From assembly GCA_905182985.1 (NCBI GenBank), contig CAJJDN010000020.1, positions 22,739 to 86,738 of the forward strand: a stretch of DNA of 64,000 nt, read 5' to 3'. Below the pieces are notes generated by a model. The model was not told the origin of the DNA, made no database searches, and worked only from the letters and a program-made list of their open reading frames with translations. Of this stretch, positions 38,694 to 50,809 are shown in pieces. Source of the DNA: Paramecium sonneborni. Taxonomy: Eukaryota > Ciliophora > Oligohymenophorea > Peniculida > Parameciidae. Position 1 is the first letter of the stretch, and the number at the start of each line of letters is the position of its first letter. A program made the translations under genes and the position numbers.

Positions 38694-40071
38694 AAAATAA
38701 TTATTAGGAGGAAGTAATAATAAAATTTAGATATATGAATAATAGGAATCTCATAAGCATTGATATTATTAAAAATGGGTTATAATGTAACTGTTTTAGA
38801 AAAAGAAAATAGTGTTTCAACTGAATGTAGTGCCTTTAATTCAAGCATTTTTTATCCCACATAATTTTTACATTTGATCAAGAAAGTAATAAATCTATAT
38901 AAAAACTAAGCATTTAAATTATATGATAAATAATTTATATGAGAGCCATAGATGACTACATTTAGATTTAATATAAATGCTATTTTAGAAACAGATTTTT
39001 TAATGGGGATTAAATAGTTTATTATTGAATATGAGAAAGTATTAAATTTAAAAATAATAAATTTAGAAAAGATTAGATAGAGAATTCAAGAAAGTAATTG
39101 AGAAATGAATAAACTTTAGAGGATGTTAAAAATTTAAAGTCGTTAGGTTTATTTAGAGGACATTAAATTTTAAAAAGTCAATTAAAACTTTTTTTTCAGT
39201 TTAAAAAGTTGATCATTAAAGATATAGATTAAAATTATTAGAAATACCTCATATTAAAGTGGATTGAATAAATAGAGAAATATACTAAATCGAATTTAAA
39301 AACTGAATCCAATTTAAAACTTTTCAATAGATTTTAAAATGGGTTGATATTGTCTTCTGAATCTAATTTAGATACAAGTGAATAAACATAAATTATGCTT
39401 AAGTATTGCCAAAAAAATTATCCAAAGTAATTTTAAATTGCATTTACAACAAGAGCTTAAAACTTTGTAATAGATTCTGATGATAATATCATCGGAATAT
39501 CAATAAATAAAGGGTATATAATAATTTAAAATAATATAGAGTTGTTTTAGGAGAGAATTTAATTATTTGTTTAGAACATAAAAGTAAAGAATTAGCATTT
39601 AAATTAAGACTTAATCTTCCAATAGTTCCAATAAAGGGTTGGACATTAGAAAGATTTGTTCCAAAAAATTTCAATTAAACTTTAATTTAAGAATTCACTT
39701 TAAATACTCCAAATTATTTTGCATTAAATTTAAATGGACATTTAAGATTAGCAGGATTTATAGATGATACTCTATCTATTGATGCAAGTAGGGAATGGGG
39801 AGCTATTTAAATATTAAAAATATTTAATGAATAAAATGGATTTGATTTTGAAATGAGTGATTTTACTGTAAAAAGTTGTTTTAGACCATTAACACCAGAT
39901 GATGTTGCAATAATTAGTGAAGTACCTGGATTTAAAAATATATTTATTAATACAGGACATGGAACAAGAGGAATGAGTTATTATTATAGTGCAGCTGATA
40001 TTATGAGTTAAGTTATGGAAGGATCTAAAGCATTTGAAGACTACAGTGTGAAGAGGTTTTATTTTATATGA
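38694..40071 (+). pseudogene. Decayed D-amino-acid dehydrogenase/oxidase-type FAD protein (DadA/DAO family)
   Basis: The sequence follows the DAO fold: IIGISQALILLKMGYNVTVLEKEN (Rossmann start), ECSAFNSSIFYP, IFQWGLNSLLLN, PIVPIKGWTLE, LRLAGFIDDT, CFRPLTPDDVAIISEVPGFKNIFINTGHGTRGMSYYYSAA. The 3' two thirds is intact, with introns at 38886-38910, 39039-39066 and 39514-39539. The 5' part is damaged. TGA stands at 38736-38738, where the GxGxxG glycine is expected, and at 38953-38955, and no start or complete nucleotide-binding loop can be read. It is either a recent pseudogene or a truncated gene with a later start. Confidence 0.6.
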
Positions 40072-40096
40072 TTTATTAATAAATATTCGTTAAATT

Positions 40097-40583
40097 ATGT
40101 AAAAAAAAAAAGGACATTCCAAAAATCTATCTAAATAAGCTGTTGATCTTATTAATTACTATAATAACTTAAAGACTTCTATTACTAATGAATGTGCTAT
40201 GATAAATTTAAATAAAAAAATGTCAATATACATTGCAGATTAACGTAATACAATTTCTAATTCTAATAGCTATTGCAGAAGAAGATGTTGAAGATTCTCC
40301 TATTGGACTTAAAAGATATTGCTCAAAAACAGAACATGTCAATATCAATATTTATTCATAAACTTATGATTTAGATGAAGAATTATAATAAGATGTAAAA
40401 TAGTTAAAATAAACTTTGAATTAAAGTATTCACCATTTATTAAAATTAGGAATTACATAATTAAAAAGCATTATTAATCAATCAGAAAAAATGAAGACCA
40501 TGAAACACTCGAATAATAAAGAAAATTAATGCTAAAATAATCAAAATGCTGCTAATAAAATTTCAATTAAAAAAAGAGTTTGA
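40097..40583 (+). CDS. Small hypothetical protein
   Basis: 153 residues with one 25-nt intron at 40245-40269. The start MQKKKGHSKNLSKQAV is basic. A middle part (AEEDVEDSPIGLKRYCSKTEHV) and a Gln/Lys-rich helical end follow. Composition and intron phase support a real gene. Its ATG lies 25 bp after the end of the decayed DAO gene. No family is recognised. Confidence 0.65.
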
Positions 40584-40761
40584 AAATTAAATATGGTTGT
40601 TTCAATTTTATTACTTTTCAAAAAAAACCTATTTTATAAATAATAATAATAATCTCTAATTTTTACTATCCATCTACTTATTTAAATTAATGGTCTTTAA
40701 TTCATCAGATTGAAATTTTATTAAAAAAGAAAAAATTTTATTTTCAAAATAATTATATCTA

Positions 40762-41866
40762 TCAATAATTATAATTTTAATAATCACAAATTGCTATTTA
40801 ATAGTGTCCTGGTCTAAAAAGAAGATTTATCTAATTTAAATTCCCTTATTGATTATATATCTAAATATCAACGCTATTATGATTAAAAAAATATAAATTC
40901 ACCTAACTACATTTAATGAAAACTTTACAGATTTAATTCTTGACAAAGAATCTATATTATTGCTTAATTTGTATTACATTCTTGTTACCATGTTATGATT
41001 TCATTATAAAGGTCTTCAAGAAGGAAATTAGATAACATCACTTAATTTTATTAATAAATCTCATGGACATAATTACGAAATATTATTATAGCACAAGTAT
41101 AAAAAACTTTATTACTTTTAGAAAAATAGAAAATTATTTTGCTAGGGTTTTATAATAGCTCATTTATTATTTTTAAAAAATACTACTTTATTTACAGTTC
41201 TAAGAAATGTTTTATTAAAGATTGTTCATTAAAAAATAAGATTAAGCTTAATTCATTAGTCTTTTTAATAAAATCATCTAACAAACTTTTGTTTTTACTT
41301 TAAATCAAAATTTTTAAGTATTAATAGAAAAATGAAGTGTAAAAACAATTTCCATCTCCTCTTACTCTTTAATATCCTTGAATCAATGCGCATTTATTTT
41401 GATTATCTAGTTTTTATACATTATACTCTTTTTAAAAAGCTTCTTAACTTTCAGGATAATTTACATAGTCTAAATCAATTTACATAGTCGCAGATAGAAA
41501 ATCTAAATTTTCAATAAATTAATCAAGCAATTTCGGCGCATCTGATTGTAATAACCTTTAATTAGAACTCTATGATAAATTAATAGATTATTCAATTAAA
41601 TTTTACTACTAAATTTTCGGTAAATTTATTGAATCTAATTTCAAGATAAATTCTTTGCCTTCTTAAATCCATTTATTCAATTCTTTTATCAAATCCCAAA
41701 ATTAAATTTTCCATGCCTTTTCTCCTAATTCTTAATTGAATTCTTAAATTAATATTGTCGCTTAAGCATGTTAGTAAACTATCCCTTTAAAGTGATTATC
41801 AATTTATTCGATAATTTAATCCAAATTCTTTATTAGCTTGTTAAGCATATTTTGAGGGTTATTCAT
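40762..41866 (-). CDS. Otubain-like (OTU) deubiquitinase
   Basis: 360 residues. The catalytic block RVRGDGNCFYTSFFY carries the OTU Asp and nucleophilic Cys. A 22-nt intron at 40907-40928 joins the body to INLLFRPGHYQIAICDY, which supplies the catalytic His. TNQAIIQILCQELNL and the order of blocks fit the C65 otubain family, extended by about 150 N-terminal helical residues. It cleaves ubiquitin chains or inhibits E2 enzymes by family knowledge. Without the intron the frame ends early and the His is lost. It converges with the small gene at 40097-40583. Confidence 0.8.
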
Positions 41867-42134
41867 TTTAATAATTAATATAATATTTTTTTTTAATTCA
41901 AAATTTAAATATTTTATACATTGCTTATAACTTTTGGGTTATCCTAAAGTATTTTTTAAAAGTTTAAATAATTTAAACTATAATTAATTATTCAAAAATT
42001 TGTTCGTCGCTTAAAATAGATTAATCTAGATAAAATATTTATTTTGTTTAAAGTTTCAAAATATATGAAACTCATGATTTTGATCTCTTAATAAATTTTG
42101 TTTTTTTATTTCAATCAATCCTTTTTTAATTAAA

Positions 42135-43604
42135 ATGAAATTTTTTAATGATTTTTAGTTAAAGTTTTAAGAAAAAGAATTGGAAGAGAAATACTAAATA
42201 GAGAAAGCAAATGAAATAAAAAAACCTGTATTTTAATTTATACTATTTCTTTCCTTTTGTTCTAATATTATAGTATTAGCACTTCATTTTTTCGATAAGC
42301 CTTCAGAAACCTGGTATATAAATTTGATATTGACTATTTTGGCAGTAATTTAAATTATATTTATTCTGATACTCAAACAACTTTAATATATTTAAATTGC
42401 TTTAACATTTAGCAGTATTGCAATAGGAATTTTATAACTTAATGTCGATCCATTAAATACTACTTAAACTGAATTTTATACTTATGGATGTTTATTTATG
42501 TAATTTTAAGCAGTCCTATTCATGATTTCTAGTTTTAATCATGCATTTATTTAATTAATCTGTAGTCTTGCAATAAGAACATCAATTACTACTGTCTATT
42601 CAAATAGGCCAGATTATTTATCTATATTTGTAGGACTATTTGGTTGTATTTTAATACTTATTACAATATATGTAAGAGACAAAAATGAAAGAAGATATTT
42701 CATACAAAATTTAAAGGAAAATAATCTAAAAAAATTAGGAAAATTTTTGATAAATAAACCATATCTTAAAATATAATTTTTTGAAGATGAATAAATTTTT
42801 AAATTACTAAGTTAAAGCCAAATTAACAATTTTCCTGGTTATAATTAATAGATATGCAATGGATGTAATGCAAGAAATATGTTAAGAAATTATTTATTAG
42901 AAAATGGAATGTTAGAGTAAATATTATTAAATCAGCCTGATTTTATAAAGTTTGGTTGTACTTTAATGGTTAAATGTGAAAAAATAAAATTTCTAATTAA
43001 GTTGTGTCTTATAGATCCTCAACATCGTTAATACTTAATTATTTTTTAAGAATATCATTAAAAAATTGTAAAGGTTCTATAATAAGAAAAGGAATAAAAT
43101 AAATTAAAAGACTTTTTAAAATAAAATCAAGTTTATTATCATTAAAAAGTATTTAATTTAGGGGCTTTTAGCGTTTTGCTTTTAAATAATTAAGTTATAA
43201 AGAGATTCGAGTTCAAATAACTTTTATTCAAAATAGTCAGGATTTATTAATCAAGATTTTTTCCAAATATCGAAATAGAAATCTAAGCAAAAGATACTTA
43301 AATTTATATTTGTTAATATTTACATTAATTAAGAATCTTTTTCATTTAGGTATTTGAAATAATTTCCGAAATCACTTTATAGGATAAGGAGAAAGTGTAG
43401 GTAATTATTAATTAGAGTCTGAATAATATTGAATTTAATATAGAGGGTTTGAATCAAAAACTCTTTGAATAAAAATTTTGTGAAAATTATTTTGTTAATC
43501 GAATTAAAAGTTTATTATTAGATGATTGCCAATTTTCTGAAACAAAAACTACATTCGTCTTTATAAATTACCCTTTGGGAACATATTATTATAAGAATTA
43601 ATGA
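42135..43604 (+). CDS. Multi-pass membrane protein, relative of the gene at 15818-17406
   Basis: 489 residues without introns. Six TM segments lie in residues 30-190 (FILFLSFCSNIIVLAL, LILTILAVIQIIFILIL, SIAIGIL, LFMISSFNHAFIQLI, LSIFVGLFGCILILITIYV). A cytoplasmic part follows with a small Cys cluster (QICNGCNARN) and a C-terminal region (FEIISEITLQDKEKVQVIINQSLNNIEFNIEGLNQ) resembling the tail of the other gene. Layout suggests a membrane sensor, but no catalytic motif is complete. Function is unknown. Confidence 0.7.
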
Positions 43605-43927
43605 TAACAAAGATGTAAAAACTGAAAAGTAAAATTACATATAATTTATTATTGTTTGTATTATGAATAAAAAGAAAAATATTAGATTTTATAATATATA
43701 TATATAAATTAAGATTGTTTACTTAAATTTCCAAATCAAAGAGTAAAAAAAGTAAGTAAATATTTGATTATATTGATGTTTATGATATTGTATATATATA
43801 GTTTATGCTGAGAATAAGATAGAATATAATAAATGTAAAAGTATTTATTTGATATTATTAAAATTTATTTAAAGAAAATTAAATTGTATAGAAATACTCT
43901 TAAAATAAATTAATTCTCAAATATTAG
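43605..43927. other. Intergenic, no gene seen
   Basis: AT-rich spacer between two genes on the plus strand, with TA runs near 43700 and 43795. It probably holds the 3' region of the membrane gene and the promoter of the MORN gene. Confidence 0.45.
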
Positions 43928-44923
43928 ATGGGAGGAACAATTCCTAGAGAAAGATGGGGGAAATCAATGATGGAATGTAATATGGATAGTGAAAATTCAG
44001 AAAGTGAAATTATTGAGTAGCCTAGTATAATATAAACATAACCAAGTGATCAATAATCATTTGTATATCAGAAATTCAATATTGATTAAAATTTTCCGAA
44101 TTGGCTTAAAGAAATGTATATAAAGCATGGAGCTTATTAATCTAATGAAAAATTATAATTAGAGGAATAATGTTATTTTAATTAATAGGAATCTGATGGT
44201 TATATTTTTTTTTAAGGGTTTATGTAAGCTGAACAAAAGCATGGATATGGGATAATGCTAAAAGATGAGTAATTTTATGAAGGAAGTTTTTAATATGATA
44301 TAAAGTGTGGATGGGGTAGATAAATGGAACAAAATTTATTGATGGTATAAAATAATTATAATAATAAAAGTAAGGATATTGGTAAAACAATTAGATAGTT
44401 AGAGATTTAGAAATAAAAAAAGTTAATGAAAAATATTTTGGTTAATGTTTAAATGGTAAACCTCATGGAAAGGGTAAATTGAAATTTGAAGAGGAAGATG
44501 AGATATATGAAGGTGATTTTGTAAATGGAATAAGAGAAGGGAAAGGAATTTTAATAAATTTAATATATAATTGTTAATATGATGGAGATTTCAAGAATGA
44601 TAAATTAGAAGGTAAAGGAATATTTATATTTGATAATGGATAAGAATATGAAGGTGAATTTTAAAATAATTAAATGAATGGTAAAGGATATATGAAATAC
44701 TTAGATGGGAGATTTTATAAAGGTCTATTTAATATATTAATATAAAGGTGATTTTTTAGAAAATAAATAACATGGTAAAGGAATAATGAAAGATAAAGAT
44801 GGTATTTATGAAGGGGAATTTGAAAATGGTTAGAAGCATGGATTTGGTAGAATGAAATTGAATAATAAGAATGAATTATTTGGTAAATGGGAAAATGGTG
44901 TTTTAAAAGAAAAAGGTGAATGA
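43928..44923 (+). CDS. MORN-repeat protein
   Basis: 314 residues. A Ser/Glu-rich N-terminus is followed by six or more MORN repeats (for example [64 protein letters not shown]). MORN repeats bind membranes or act as scaffolds. The start [11 protein letters not shown] could be N-myristoylated. Introns are 44345-44370 (26 nt) and 44723-44747 (25 nt). The stop lies 30 bp before the ATG of the PP2C gene, and a 21-nt GTG...TAG intron would join the two in frame (see findings). Confidence 0.8.
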
Positions 44924-44953
44924 ATATAGATTCTAGTTAATATAATATATATA

Positions 44954-46334
44954 ATGAAATAATAATAACAACTTAAAGGAATACCAAATATCAGATCTCA
45001 ATATTATGTTGCAGCTTAAGCTTTAAATTCTTAATTATCATCTAAGATAAGCAAGACTAAATCAAGTTATATAGATGATTCTAATAAAAGTATATATGTA
45101 GATAAAAATAATTTAGTAAAAGATTACTCATATTTTTAATTATCAACGTAGAAAACATAACCAAAAAGTACAGCTAAAAGAGTAAATGTAAGTTTAGATC
45201 AACCAAAACCAGATGATTCAACAATATTACCTCCATTAAGAAAAGAAATATTAAGATCAAGATAATCATAACCTACAGTCACAAAAAGTAAGTAATAATA
45301 AAGAAATAATTCACCACTTCTTCCATTAGAGAGTATCCCTGTAATAGAACCATCAAAGATTTCTTAAAAAAATATCGGAATAGTATCATCATATGCAGCA
45401 AACACTCATTAAGGTCTAGTTAGATAATATAACGAAGATAGAGTTTCTATAATTTTAAATTTAATGAGACCTAATTCTAATACAAATTCAGGATATTGGC
45501 CATAGAGTTCATTTTTTGCAGTTTATGATGGTCATGGTGGACCGTAATGTGCAGATTTTATGAGAGACAATTTACATTAATATGTATTAAAATAATATGA
45601 TATTGAATAGATTATTAAAGAAGATTGTTTTCCAAATAATCCTAAATTAGCAATTGAAAGAGGAGTATAAAAAGCAGAAAAAACTTATTTAGAAATGGCT
45701 GATTAAAAAGTATTAGATAAATCTGGATGTTGTGCAGTATTTGCTTTATTTGTTGATAATAATTGTTATGTTGCTAACATAGGTGATTCTAGAGCAATTA
45801 TTTCACAAGGTGGAAAAGGTAAATCAATAACAATTGATCATAAACCTTCAACATAAGAAGAATAATAAAGAATTAATAAATTTGGAGGATAAATTTATTA
45901 AACATAAATATAATAATTAAATGGTGAAATTTAATTAGGACCTCATAGAGTTTTACCTGGTAGATTAGCTGTTTCAAGAACATTTGGAGATGCTGAAGCT
46001 AAATTAACTAAATATGGAGGAATTCCTAATGTTATATCATCAGAACCTGATATTTTTTAGTTATAAATTACTGATTAAGATTTTCTTATTTTAGCATGTA
46101 ATTTTTTCATTTGATTAAGGTGATGGTATATATGATAAAATGAGTACCGAAGAAGTTATATAATGCGCTTGGAATGTTTAAACATCTAATATTCATATTT
46201 TTGGAGGAAAAGCCGTAGAAGCCATTATGAGAATGTCATTATAAAGAAAAACTTTTGACAATATAACAGCTGTCTTTATTGGATTTCCTTAACTAGAAAA
46301 AAAGTTAAAAAATAAAACATAAATTTAACAATGA
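44954..46334 (+). CDS. PP2C-family protein phosphatase (PPM)
   Basis: 452 residues. About 130 disordered residues precede a complete PP2C core: NEDRVSI, FFAVYDGHGGPQCADF, SGCCAVFALF, YVANIGDSRAII, LAVSRTFGDAEAK, FLILACDGIYDKMS and DNITAVFI. The metal-binding Asp residues of motifs 1, 2, 8 and 11 are present. A 22-nt intron at 46098-46119 splits the ACDG motif. It is a Ser/Thr phosphatase needing Mg2+ or Mn2+. The stop is 9 bp from the stop of the convergent channel gene. Confidence 0.9.
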
Positions 46335-46343
46335 TACTGTATT

Positions 46344-48264
46344 TCAATCCATTATCTTTTGTTATAAATTTTAATCTTTATATATTTCAATATACTTTGG
46401 TTTGAGATTAGTCATCAAACGAAATCTTTTATCTTTGTTTAGTTTTTATTTATTTTATCGAATTAGTTATCCAATGTTCTTTTTAATTATCATTAAACAA
46501 TATCGATAGATAGTTTTTAAACGATATACTTTTATAACTTCACTAATATTCCAGTTTGGTTCAAAATAAATGTATTCTTAAATTTAATCTATATCTAAAT
46601 GATAATGGATTTATTAATTAATATCTTCTTTCTTAATATATTTTTAGGATATAATTTTTCTTGCTTATATGATTTAATAATATTCAATTAAAAATTATGT
46701 AAACATAGTTCTTTATTTCTTAGTTCTAATTCTTACAAACTTTTTCTTTTTATTTTTTAATCTTGATGAAATATAATGAAATTATTAACAGTATTTAATA
46801 ACATGTCCTAAACGATGGCAACCATAACATTTAATATCTAAGTCTAAATAATCATTGTTTTCTAATTTTGATTTAATCATATGAAATTTCTAGAATTATT
46901 CATAATTTAATTATTATAAGAATTATTATCTAGAAAGCTTGATTAAATGAGTAGTTTCAGTTGTAATAATTTCTGCAGTTCTAGGAATATTAGAGAAGAA
47001 ATTAATAGATCCAAAACATTAATCTGCAAATCCGAGATGAGTATTATTGGCTATTACAGATACTTTTCCTTAAACGATATAATATATATGATGTTCATCA
47101 TGAATTTAAGTCTCAGGAGGGAGTACTCAAAATTATTGAATAAAAAATACTATATTCATTAAGTTTAATGGCTTTAGACATAGTTACAGGAAGTGTTTTA
47201 AAGAATCTTAAATTCATCTAAGTAATAACTTGGTTTCTTAATTCTTCAGAGAGATCACAAATAATTAATGAAGATCTTACTTCATAATCATTTTCTACAA
47301 CCCATTCTAAATAATTTTAAATTTTATTTCTTAATTAATTTGAACAACCATGTATTTTAGTATATTTATTGATTATTTATTATTTCATGATTAATTCTGT
47401 TAATTATGGATCTTCATATTAAAATATAGAAATCATGCTATTTGCTGTGTATCCAAAAACACCAGAAGCCAAAATCATAGCAAATACAGCATAAATTTAT
47501 TCTTCAGCTGTCTCTGGATGTACATCTCCATATCCAACAGTAATCATAGTAGTAATTCTCAAATATTGATTTCTATATTTACGTAAAATAAAATGATGTT
47601 AAGTAATCATAATTATCTTCATTAATAAAATTGAAAATGCAAGCACTCCAATGAGCCAAAACTATGATTATGAATGTCAATTTAACAAACTCAATGAAAG
47701 ATTAAAAATCATTTCCAAGAAAAGTTTCAAATCTTCTAATAAGGAGCTTCAATTTAACAGCTTTTATCATTTTTATTACTTTTAGAAATTTAAAGAATCT
47801 TAACATTCTAATTACTTATACATTACCTCCCTATCTAAATAATTATAAATTACTTCAACGAAATAATCATATGGTAATGAACTAACAAAATCTAGCCAAA
47901 ACCAGAATTTTATATAATTACAAAATATAATTGATCTTTTTAAAATTAGTTTTCCATCGATATAAATAGCACAATTAAATTGAACAAGAATATCAATTAA
48001 AAAGAAATCATCCATAATTTGCATAAATAATGATGTGTTTTGATCTACATTTTCAAAAGATAATATAAGTGGTATCAACATCATTTGAATTACAATAAAC
48101 AACATTGAAATAATATCCCAACTAAGTCTGAAAGGATGGTTTGGTTACCATGGTTACAGAAACATAGTTGTTTTAACGTTTTGTTAAGTTTCTCTTTCAT
48201 TTTTTCTAAGAAAAGTATGAAAATCATGAATGTAATCTTCTCTTAATTATTTTTCAATATTCAT
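46344..48264 (-). CDS. Cyclic-nucleotide-binding K+ channel with zinc knuckle
   Basis: 615 residues, the most compact of the three channels. S1-S3 are followed by a basic segment VIRMLRFFKFLKVIKMIKA after GGNVQ. The filter is TVGYGDVHP. A C-linker and CNBD (YYIVQGKVSVI, FADQCFGSINFFSNIPRTAEII) come next, then a CX2CX4HX4C knuckle at 46788-46829 (C-YG-C-HRLG-H-VIKY-C) and a basic tail. Introns are 47831-47853 (23 nt), 47558-47582 and 47126-47150 (25 nt each); the last two end in GAG rather than TAG. Without the third intron the CNBD and knuckle would be lost. Confidence 0.85.
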
Positions 48265-48292
48265 AATATAAATAATAGTTTCACAACATAAA

Positions 48293-49679
48293 TCACATAA
48301 AAATTAGCATCACAAATAAGAATGTTATCAAGTTTAAGATTAAACCTTCACAAACTGTACTATCTAAATCACAATCGACTTAAGCTAATTAATATTAAAC
48401 AGCAGCCATAGCCCAAGTTGGTGTTTATGAATTAATTACTAAAGGAGCATTCACATCCCTATAATAAATGAATATAGTAACATAGTATCTGGTATATTGT
48501 ATCCAATAGATAACAATTAATGAACATAGAGTGATAAAAAGAAATTAGTAGCAACATAGGGATTTGAAGAATAAGTAGAATTAGCCTATACTTATGACCA
48601 ACTCAATTTACAGAATTCTTAAGCTTAACTTAAAAATTAAGGTAACTATTAAAATACATATCAAGAATACCTTAAATTTCTCAAGCTAAAGAAAATTGGC
48701 AATTGTAGCAACTCCACTAACTGCATAAATTTAGTATGAAGATGGTATTTATGGTTAATCAATAGCATTAATACCACATAACTCATCACTTGCTATTCTG
48801 CATTAACTATTTAAGTATTATTTGATTAAAGCTTAGCATTATTCTACATTTCCACTTCCTGATAAAGAGTATTAAATTTTTTAATAAGTCCAACTTCCAG
48901 TATAACCTTAATGATAACATGGACTAATCACTTAGGTTCCACTAAGACTTTTTACAAGGACTGCATCTCTGGCTTAATCATTACCAAAACCAAGATAGGA
49001 AATTGCATATAAATATATTTCTTCTTCATTCATTGTTAATTTTACAATATCTGATTCATATTAAGTGTAATCCATTTTAAATGCAATCTAAGTTGAGGCA
49101 CCTCCTAAATCTATTGAAATTAAGTTTCCATCAGTATTCCCTAAAAGATACTTAATTCCTAACCAAAGATATGTGGCCTATACGTTATATTAAAATATTG
49201 AATTACTTCATCTTGACCTGATATTACTCGAGCCCAATTTTCATCTCCAAACAAATAACCACTCTTACCTAGTTACTTCCTGATCTCGTCTACGAGTGCA
49301 TTTTATTTATTAATATCCAATAATCTCATTCCAGCAGTTGCTCCCATGAATATTGGAGTAAATTATTTTTGAGCAGCTGGTACTTTAGAATTTATGAATT
49401 CAAATATCGGAGCAAAATAGGTAGCAATTTCATCTGGATAGTTTGTAGATATACCAGGACTTGTCTTTAGTTATTATGACTAAATTATATTTCCATATTA
49501 ATTACTTCTTGAGTGATGTCAGTTAGAGGGTAAATTTTACTTGTTCTGCATGGCCACGAATATATTGTTGTTTTCGTACTTGAAGATCCGCAATCCATTA
49601 TTACACCATAACAAGTCTCATCAGCTTAAAGAAATCTTTATCCTAAACAAAGTGAAGGTATTAGTATATATAAAAACAT
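48293..49679 (-). CDS. Apyrase / GDA1-CD39 nucleoside phosphatase
   Basis: 427 residues. An N-terminal signal-like segment (LYILIPSLCLG) is followed by the apyrase conserved regions: VIMDCGSSSTKTTIYSW (ACR1), MGATAGMRLL, GQDE...LWLGIKYLLG, ISIDLGGASTQIAF (ACR4) and YAVSGVATIANF. A C-terminal hydrophobic segment (LILNLITFLFVMLIFM) suggests a membrane anchor and a luminal or extracellular active site. ACR1 has DCGSS where DAGSS is usual. Introns are 49480-49505, 49178-49206, 48646-48670 and 48459-48481. It hydrolyses NTPs and/or NDPs. Cys-rich spacing fits a secreted fold. Confidence 0.85.
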
Positions 49680-50217
49680 CTTTCTCTAATTTTAATTAAA
49701 ATAATAACATTTTCAATATCAAAACTTAGCTTATCACACCCTTTAAATCACATAAATTTTATGAAATGATATGACATTCTATATATTTATTTTTTATAAT
49801 TTTACTTTATATTATTTAAGACATAATCCAACGAATTAACATACCTTTTAACTCTCTTAACTGTCCTATTTTTTAGAAGAAAAAATCAATATAATATTCA
49901 ACAAAATAAAACATCTATCTTTATCCTTATTTTGTAAAAATAATTTTCAATAAAGTTTCATTAAAATATATAGCTATAGTTTATGTTAGTTTTCTCAAAT
50001 ATTGATTTTTTAAATCAAGAAAAAATTATATAAAAGGCAAAAGATTTGCGTTTTAATTTTACAAATTTAATAATATAACAATATAACTGAAAAGCTTCAA
50101 CGGGATTTCTTATAAAGTTTAATCATTTTTCAACTTCTTTTAATGATATATACAAGACTTAATGAAATTATTAATATTTTAGTTTAATTAATTTATTTAT
50201 ACTTATTTGTCAACGAA
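49680..50217. other. Divergent intergenic region
   Basis: 540 bp between the apyrase start (minus) and a coiled-coil gene start (plus). It is AT-rich and no frame is convincing. It should contain both promoters; no shared motif was identified by eye. Confidence 0.45.
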
Positions 50218-50809
50218 ATGTACTAATTTAGATCTTCCATATATTATGAACCTAGTGATAGCGGTAGTGTTAAGTCTGTTTAAGTTGGAAATGCAAAATA
50301 AGATTAAGTCAGATATCTTACAGATTAATTATAAGCAGTGATTATGTTTAACGAAAAGTTAGAAAAAGAAATTAGCTCTTTAAAACAATAAACTCAACAA
50401 TTAAAATAAACAGTTGTTGATAAAGATAAATAAATTCAAGAAACTCAAGAATCATAATAAAAAACAATTAGTAAATTGCAGTAATTTAATTATATAGCTT
50501 TTTAGTGTTCTATTATCAGAAAACAAAAAATTACAAGAAATTGTAATTTCTACCAATAAAAACTTAAAAAATTCTAATGTCAAAGCTTAATAAATTTAAT
50601 AAGAAAATAATGTTCTAAAATAAACAATGCAATAGTAGGAGGAATATCATGTAGAAGAAATGAAAAAAAGAGCAAACGAACTTGAAGAACACTATTAATT
50701 GATGCAAAATATTGTTTCTGATCTAACATAATAAGTTTCACAATTATGTGAAGAAAAATAAAGATTATAAAATGAATTAGACGAAAAAAATAAAATATAG
50801 CAAAAATGA
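50218..50809 (+). CDS. Coiled-coil protein, unknown function
   Basis: 188 residues, almost entirely coiled coil after a short Ser/Tyr-rich start (MYQFRSSIYYEPSDSGSVKS). It has heptad-like Leu/Ile spacing and many Gln, Lys and Glu residues. One 25-nt intron, 50481-50505, removes a frame break. It could be a basal-body or cytoskeletal component, which the sequence does not prove. Confidence 0.65.

Noticed and set aside
43681..43860. TA-rich stretch as replication origin
   Set aside because: AT-rich spacers of this sort occur throughout; no specific signal distinguishes it.
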